Source of the DNA: Schleiferiaceae bacterium
Lineage (GTDB): Bacteria; Bacteroidota; Bacteroidia; Flavobacteriales; Schleiferiaceae
Reading direction: 5' to 3'
DNA length: 37,947 bases
Assembly (NCBI GenBank): GCA_018401735.1
Contig: JAGYKI010000026.1
Coordinates: 1-37,947 of the forward strand
Both the position numbers and the translations under genes were made by a program. Below the pieces are notes generated by a model that was not told where the DNA came from, did not search any database, and saw only the letters and a list, made by a program, of their open reading frames with translations. Shown in pieces: positions 33,702 to 37,947 of the stretch. Position 1 is the first letter of the stretch; each line of letters begins with the position of its first letter.

Positions 33702-34583
33702 ATGACAACCGAACTTGTAGCAAACGAATGGCTTAACTCCTTTTTGCTTTTTCTAATTTACCTCAGTAGCTCCCTTATTTTACTCTTTATTGGAAAATGG
33801 GCTTTTAAGCTGCGTAAGAGTACGATCAACTTTAGTAATGAACTGGTTGAAAAGGACAATCTCGCTTTCAGCTTTGCCTATGTTGGCTATTTCGCAGGAC
33901 TAATCCTTGCGGTAGGTAGTGCCATTTATGGCGAGTCAAATGGACTGCTAGTTGATTTAGTTGACATGGGCATTTTTGGCTTGCTCGCCATTATCCTTTT
34001 AAACCTCTCCTCTACCATAATGGATAAAATCACCCTTTCTAAATTTTCGATTTGGAAGGAAATTACCGAAGACCGCAATGCGGGGATGGGGATTATTGAA
34101 GGCGCCAATTACTTGGGTTCGGGATTAATCATTTTCGGCGCTATTACAGGTGAAAGTGGCAACTTACTTTTTGGGATTTACACCGCCCTACTCTACTGGG
34201 TTTTAGGTCAAGTTCTAATTTTAATTAGCACTGCGCTTTATAACAAATTAGTACCCTACGACATTCACAAGGAAATTGAAAAGGATAATGTGGCCGCGGG
34301 CATTGCCTATGCGGGACTAATTATCGCCATGGCCAATTTAATTAGAAACGGCCTAATGGGTAATTTCGACAATTGGGTGGATACGCTATTGGAAGTGGGC
34401 TACGAAGCAGGTCTTGGCATTATCATTTTACCGCTTATTCGCACTTTGGTAGATAAGATCTTATTACCAGGTCGGAATTTAAATGATGAAATCGCAAACC
34501 AAGAAACCCCAAATTCAGGTGCAGGTTTGATTGAGGCCTTAGGCTATATTGGTGGATCTATGCTTATAATTTGGTGTATCTAA
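33702..34583 (+). CDS. Double DUF350 membrane protein (YjfL-like)
   Basis: Integral membrane protein of 293 residues with about eight hydrophobic segments. It holds two DUF350 units (about 10-150 and 155-293), while E. coli YjfL (about 130 residues) has one. A short motif of an acidic start, Asn and then AxGxxxA-like helix packing occurs four times: ELVEKDNLAFSFAYVG (47-62), EITEDRNAGMGIIEGANYLG (120-139), EIEKDNVAAGIAYAG (191-205) and, more weakly, 263-284. The family is unstudied or nearly so; a channel or scaffold role is a guess. The next gene begins one base after its stop. Confidence 0.85.
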   Translation: MTTELVANEWLNSFLLFLIYLSSSLILLFIGKWAFKLRKSTINFSNELVEKDNLAFSFAYVGYFAGLILAVGSAIYGESNGLLVDLVDMGIFGLLAIILLNLSSTIMDKITLSKFSIWKEITEDRNAGMGIIEGANYLGSGLIIFGAITGESGNLLFGIYTALLYWVLGQVLILISTALYNKLVPYDIHKEIEKDNVAAGIAYAGLIIAMANLIRNGLMGNFDNWVDTLLEVGYEAGLGIIILPLIRTLVDKILLPGRNLNDEIANQETPNSGAGLIEALGYIGGSMLIIWCI

Positions 34584-34584
34584 A

Positions 34585-36129
34585 TTGAAACTTTCACGCT
34601 CTCCCGTTTTAAAACTTGCGCTCTTTGCCACAGGACTTTCTGGCATTGTAGCGGAATATATCCTCTCTACCCTCGCCACCTATTTTATTGGTGATTCTGC
34701 CACACAATGGTCGCTCATCGTTTCGGTGATGCTCTTTTCGATGGGCTTGGGTAGCAGGTTTAGCAAGTACTTTAACGAAAACCTTTTAGTTAAATTCATC
34801 GCCATTGAATTTACGCTCAGTATTCTGGTTTCATTCGCCAGCCTCTTCGCTTATACCGCGGCGGGCTACACCGAATACGTGGGCTTTATTATTTACGGAC
34901 TAAGCATTCTCATTGGTATATTAATTGGTCTTGAAATCCCCCTGGTAATCCGCCTCAACGAAGAGTTCGAATCACTGCGCATCAATGTTGCCAGCGTTAT
35001 GGAAAAGGATTATTTAGGCTCACTCGTGGGCGGATTGTTTTTCGCCTTCGTTGGTTTACCCATCTTAGGTTTAACCTACACCCCTTTTATACTGGGAATG
35101 GTAAACTTTGTGGTAGCCATCCTTCTGTTTTTAGTAGTTAAAGACGCTTTAAAAATTAAGGCTAAAAGCCTGATAAGTTTGTCCGCCCTTATTGTCTTCG
35201 CAATGATTAGCACTGGTGCCTACTATGCCAGCCCCATTATTTTGCAAGGCGAACAAGCCCGATATAAAGACAAAGTGGTATTCGAGAAGCAAAGCAAATA
35301 TCAACGCATAGTACTAACTCAGTGGAAAAACGACTATTGGCTTTATATTAATGGTAACCAACAACTTAGCACCATTGACGAAGACAAATATCACGAACCA
35401 CTAATCCACCCAGCCCTAAATCTTATTCAAGAACGCAAGCATATTTTGGTGCTTGGCGGCGGTGATGGTTGTGCGGTAAGAGAGATCCTAAAATACCCCG
35501 ACGTGGAAAAAATAACCTTGGTAGATTTAGACTCGGTAATGACCAATATGGGGAAATACAATCCTATTTTACGCGAACTTAATGAAGACGCTTTTCACCA
35601 TCCTAAATTAGAAATCATTAACACCGATGCTTTCAATTTTATGGAGAAGGGCCAGAACTATTACGATGCGATAATTGTCGATTTACCCGATCCACGCTCA
35701 GTGGAATTAAACCGTTTGTACACCTTACAATTTTACCAGCTTTGTCACTTAAAATTAAAAAAGCACGGGGTAATAATTACCCAAGCCGGCAGTCCCTATT
35801 ATGCGACCAAAGCTTTTTTATGCATCGATAAAACCCTGGCCGCGGCGGGCTTCACCACCCAAAAAATGCACAATCAAGTAATTACCCTTGGCGAATGGGG
35901 CTGGGTTATGGGAGTGAAGTCTTGGCCAGAAGACAAAGATTTAAAAAGCGCTTTACAGCAGATGAGTTTTAATGTTCCCACGCGTTGGTTAAACCAAGAT
36001 GCGATGTTAATGATGTGTAATTTTGGCAAGAACATTTACGAAGCCACGAACGATAGCATAGCAATAAACCAAATTCAAAACCCTGTTTTGTACCGTTATT
36101 ACCTAAAAGGCAATTGGGATTTATATTAA
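34585..36129 (+). CDS. Membrane-anchored spermidine synthase-like aminopropyltransferase
   Basis: The N-terminal 215 residues hold about seven membrane segments; the C-terminal half is a SpeE-like methyltransferase fold. The decarboxylated-AdoMet site is GGGDG (291-295, D294) with VDLD about 20 residues on, and the catalytic pair is DLPDP (D366, D369). The family moves an aminopropyl group from decarboxylated AdoMet to a diamine. The start is TTG one base after the DUF350 stop; the next in-frame options would cut into the first membrane helices. The speD-like gene follows with no gap, so donor supply and transfer are encoded as a pair. The true acceptor is unknown. Confidence 0.87.
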   Translation: MKLSRSPVLKLALFATGLSGIVAEYILSTLATYFIGDSATQWSLIVSVMLFSMGLGSRFSKYFNENLLVKFIAIEFTLSILVSFASLFAYTAAGYTEYVGFIIYGLSILIGILIGLEIPLVIRLNEEFESLRINVASVMEKDYLGSLVGGLFFAFVGLPILGLTYTPFILGMVNFVVAILLFLVVKDALKIKAKSLISLSALIVFAMISTGAYYASPIILQGEQARYKDKVVFEKQSKYQRIVLTQWKNDYWLYINGNQQLSTIDEDKYHEPLIHPALNLIQERKHILVLGGGDGCAVREILKYPDVEKITLVDLDSVMTNMGKYNPILRELNEDAFHHPKLEIINTDAFNFMEKGQNYYDAIIVDLPDPRSVELNRLYTLQFYQLCHLKLKKHGVIITQAGSPYYATKAFLCIDKTLAAAGFTTQKMHNQVITLGEWGWVMGVKSWPEDKDLKSALQQMSFNVPTRWLNQDAMLMMCNFGKNIYEATNDSIAINQIQNPVLYRYYLKGNWDLY

Positions 36130-36456
36130 ATGAAAATGGTAAAAACGAGCATATACAATTTACGCTTTTGGCTTTTGGAGACTGATGCCAGTTTACTAAA
36201 AGAGCATTTGCATAAATTCCTGAGCGAAGCGGGTTATGGCATTGTGGGTTTTAGCGAGCATCAATTTCAACCGCAAGGTTACACCGCCATTTGGTTGCTT
36301 AGCGAAAGTCATTTAGCCCTGCACACCTATCCCGAAGAAGAACGGTCTTACATAGAACTGAGCGGCTGCTCCAAAGAAATGAATGAGCGCTTTAAAACTC
36401 TATGCCACCATCACTGGCCCAATAAAATACAGCAAGAAGAGTTGGACATTATGTAA
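36130..36456 (+). CDS. speD: SpeD-fold pyruvoyl decarboxylase (probable AdoMet decarboxylase)
   Basis: Small proenzyme of 108 residues that should cut itself at E59-S60 to make a pyruvoyl group. S60, H65 and C80 have the same spacing as the processing serine, processing histidine and catalytic cysteine of prokaryotic AdoMet decarboxylase (ESHLALHTYPEE, then IELSGC). The product, decarboxylated AdoMet, would feed the aminopropyltransferase encoded immediately upstream; ATG 36130 directly follows that gene's TAA. Some SpeD-fold proteins decarboxylate ornithine or arginine instead, so the substrate rests on the pairing with the SpeE-like gene. It is the last gene of the run. Confidence 0.85.
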   Translation: MKMVKTSIYNLRFWLLETDASLLKEHLHKFLSEAGYGIVGFSEHQFQPQGYTAIWLLSESHLALHTYPEEERSYIELSGCSKEMNERFKTLCHHHWPNKIQQEELDIM

Positions 36457-36535
36457 GGTCCTGTTTCTTGATAGTCAAGCATTTATGAAGTATTAAAAAG
36501 CTATATTCGCGTATCAAATTTTGATAGAACACCCT

Positions 36536-37522
36536 ATGTTACGACTAATATTTGCGCTGTTATTTAGCCTAAACCTTCCGGCCCAATCCGGAAACTATCA
36601 GATTATCATCCACGGTGGAGCGGGCAATGGCCTTAAAGCCGAAAACTATTCTGAGGCACAAATAGCCGCTTTTCATCATTCTTTACGCCGAGCCATTAGC
36701 ATTGGCGATAGTGCCTTGCAAAAAGGTACCGCTGCGATTGAAGTTGTAAGCCTCGTTATCCAACAGCTCGAAAACGACAGTCTTTTTAATGCCGGTAAAG
36801 GAGCGGTTCTAACTTATGAAGGCTTGGCCTCTTTAGATGCCTCCATTATGGATGGCAACAGCGGTAATGCGGGAGCCGTGGCCGGACTTAGCTGCATCAA
36901 AAACCCTATTACCGCTGCCTTAGCGGTGCTAAACAACTCTCCTCATGTTTTACTCAGTGGCGCTGGCGCAGATTCATTTAGCCTACAAAATGGACTTACT
37001 CAAGTAGACCCTTCCTATTTTATTACCCAACGCATGAAAGGCATCCACGAAAGCATAAAAGGCCATCAAGGCGCCCTAGACAGTATTCGTGATTATAAAA
37101 TGGGCACGGTGGGCTGCGTGGTTAGAGATCGTCTAGGCAATATTGCAGCAGGCACTTCTACTGGCGGCATGATGAATAAACGATATGGTCGCATTGGCGA
37201 TTCACCCATCATTGGCGCAGGTACCTTTGCCTCTAATGCTACAGTGGGAATTAGTTGTACCGGCCACGGCGAGTACTTTATCCGTCATGCAGTAGCTTAT
37301 CAAATTAGCGCGCGCTACGAATTTCAAGGCCTTAGCAGCCAGGAAGCCGCCGATACGCTACTTCACGAGGTCTTAAAACCTGGCGCAGGTGACGGCGGGG
37401 TGATTGGCATTGATAAGGAAGGAAATTTCATTATATCCTTTAATACCGCGGGAATGCTGAGGGCTTTCCAACAAGAAGGAGAAGCAGTGCAAAGCTATAT
37501 TTTCGGGGAATTAGAAAAATAA
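36536..37522 (+). CDS. Secreted isoaspartyl peptidase / L-asparaginase (Ntn-hydrolase)
   Basis: N-terminal-nucleophile hydrolase that autocleaves to alpha and beta chains and removes isoaspartyl residues or hydrolyses asparagine. I start at ATG 36536 (328 residues), because a signal peptide begins there (MLRLIFALLFSLNLPAQ); the TTG at 36521 would add five residues before it. The family start motif IIHGGAG is near residues 23-29. The nucleophile is T191 (MGTVGCVV), followed by GTSTGGMMNKRYGRIGDSP. Export to the periplasm is expected. A 79-bp gap with a -7-like TATATTCG (36502-36509) separates it from speD, so it may have its own promoter. Confidence 0.9.
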   Translation: MLRLIFALLFSLNLPAQSGNYQIIIHGGAGNGLKAENYSEAQIAAFHHSLRRAISIGDSALQKGTAAIEVVSLVIQQLENDSLFNAGKGAVLTYEGLASLDASIMDGNSGNAGAVAGLSCIKNPITAALAVLNNSPHVLLSGAGADSFSLQNGLTQVDPSYFITQRMKGIHESIKGHQGALDSIRDYKMGTVGCVVRDRLGNIAAGTSTGGMMNKRYGRIGDSPIIGAGTFASNATVGISCTGHGEYFIRHAVAYQISARYEFQGLSSQEAADTLLHEVLKPGAGDGGVIGIDKEGNFIISFNTAGMLRAFQQEGEAVQSYIFGELEK

Positions 37523-37598
37523 CCCCCTTAAAAACAAGGCCTTAGAAATTTATTTCATTTTTCTCCATTCCTGCCATAGCAAAATCGAAAAAGCCTCT

Positions 37599-37606
37599 TA
37601 TATTTG
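37599..37606 (+). promoter_or_regulatory. -7 box of the tRNA-Val promoter
   Basis: TATATTTG, followed by C, is a full match to the Bacteroidota -7 consensus and lies 17 bp before the tRNA. No clear TTG is seen at the -33 position. Confidence 0.7.
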
Positions 37607-37622
37607 CACTCCCAAAACAACG

Positions 37623-37697
37623 GGGCGATTAGCTCAGCTGGTTCAGAGCACCTGCCTTACAAGCAGGGGGTCACTGGTTCGAACCCAGTATCGCCCA
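37623..37697 (+). tRNA. tRNA-Val (anticodon TAC)
   Basis: A complete cloverleaf of 75 bases. The acceptor arms GGGCGAT (37623-37629) and ATCGCCC (37690-37696) pair perfectly with discriminator A37697. The D arm contains AGCTCAGCTGGTTCAGAGC. The anticodon stem CCTGC/GCAGG encloses the loop CTTACAA with anticodon TAC (37658-37660), reading GUA valine codons. The T arm is ACTGG-TTCGAAC-CCAGT. CCA is not encoded. Confidence 0.97.
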
Positions 37698-37700
37698 CAA

Positions 37701-37734
37701 AAAATCCGGAGATGAAAATCTGCCGGATTTTTTT
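37701..37734 (+). terminator. Rho-independent terminator after tRNA-Val
   Basis: ATCCGGAGA (37704-37712) pairs with TCTGCCGGAT (37719-37728, one bulged G), followed by a run of T to 37734. It ends the single-gene tRNA transcript. Confidence 0.85.
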
Positions 37735-37947
37735 ATGCCTTTTTGTTTGAGGATAATGATGGATCATGCGCAAAATAAGCTAATCTCCCACGGGATAAAT
37801 CAAGTGATTATCAATATTGGACCCTTCTTATTTTTGGATTTTAATCCCGAAAATCGTAGCTTAGATTAAATTAAATTATGTCGAAACCCGGCAGTATTAA
37901 CATGATTAGGCTGAATACATAAACCTGAAATTACCTCTTTAGAAGCA
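37735..37947. other. Unassigned right end
   Basis: I recognise no gene, promoter or repeat here. On the minus strand a 26-codon frame without an upstream limit ends in TAA at 37866-37868 and could be the tail of a gene beyond the edge, but it is too short to support. Confidence 0.4.

Noticed and set aside
36521..36535. TTG start five codons upstream in the isoaspartyl peptidase gene.
   Set aside because: The ATG at 36536 gives a standard signal peptide and the extra residues are acidic or polar.
37623..37697. tRNA-Val as a possible attachment site of an integrated element.
   Set aside because: There is no integrase gene, no second copy of the tRNA 3' end and no change in content next to it within the window.
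37866..37947. A 26-codon open frame on the minus strand ending in TAA, possibly the tail of a gene beyond the right edge.
   Set aside because: The length is not significant and I recognise no family in it.

Overview
The window is a stretch of chromosome from a member of the Bacteroidota, most likely a marine-type Flavobacteriales lineage. The evidence is a type IX secretion/gliding group (porV, porU, a PorP/SprF protein, gldJ) set beside murF, cdd and pdhA-pdhC, an ExbB-ExbD-TonB-folC block, Bacteroidota-type promoters (TTG, about 17-19 bp, TAnnTTTG) and weak or absent Shine-Dalgarno sequences. Nearly every base is coding, and I see no insertion sequence, prophage, integrase or CRISPR array.

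Layout. Bases 1-270 look like the promoter and leader region of an rRNA operon transcribed leftward out of the window. Bases 413-9049 are minus-strand genes: an SDR oxidoreductase, pyruvate dehydrogenase E2 and E1-alpha, cytidine deaminase, PorV and the sortase PorU. Bases 9256-13172 run rightward: PorP/SprF, GldJ and MurF. An acyl-CoA dehydrogenase (minus) and anmK (plus) follow. Next come a Glu/Leu-type amino acid dehydrogenase and the NhaD Na+/H+ antiporter, then exbB-exbD-tonB-like-folC up to 21707.

From 21709 the content changes. A leftward pair (XRE/S24-like regulator, then a one-HKD phospholipase D-family protein) faces a rightward ten-gene run of about 13 kb (23366-36456): DUF2170 (YjfI-like), PspA (YjfJ-like), YqiJ-like OB-fold membrane protein, flotillin (YqiK-like), a 1644-residue DUF3686 AAA ATPase, DUF4178, a lipoprotein with a Ser/Arg/Gly tail, a duplicated DUF350 membrane protein, a membrane-anchored spermidine synthase-like enzyme and a SpeD-fold pyruvoyl decarboxylase. 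Gaps are 0-74 bp and two starts follow the previous stop by 0-1 bp. This is the most interesting part of the window. It appears to combine the content of the E. coli yjfIJKLM and yqiJK loci with a large ATPase and its own polyamine enzymes, and would plausibly be a membrane-maintenance or envelope-stress machine. A nested palindrome lies between the -33 and -7 boxes of its likely promoter, beside the divergent XRE gene.

The right end carries a secreted isoaspartyl peptidase/asparaginase, a tRNA-Val(TAC) with promoter and terminator, and about 210 bp in which I recognise nothing.

Motif positions were read by eye from the sequence and its translation; no database search was run. Family names come from recognised motifs and gene order, and functional statements for DUF families are inference.
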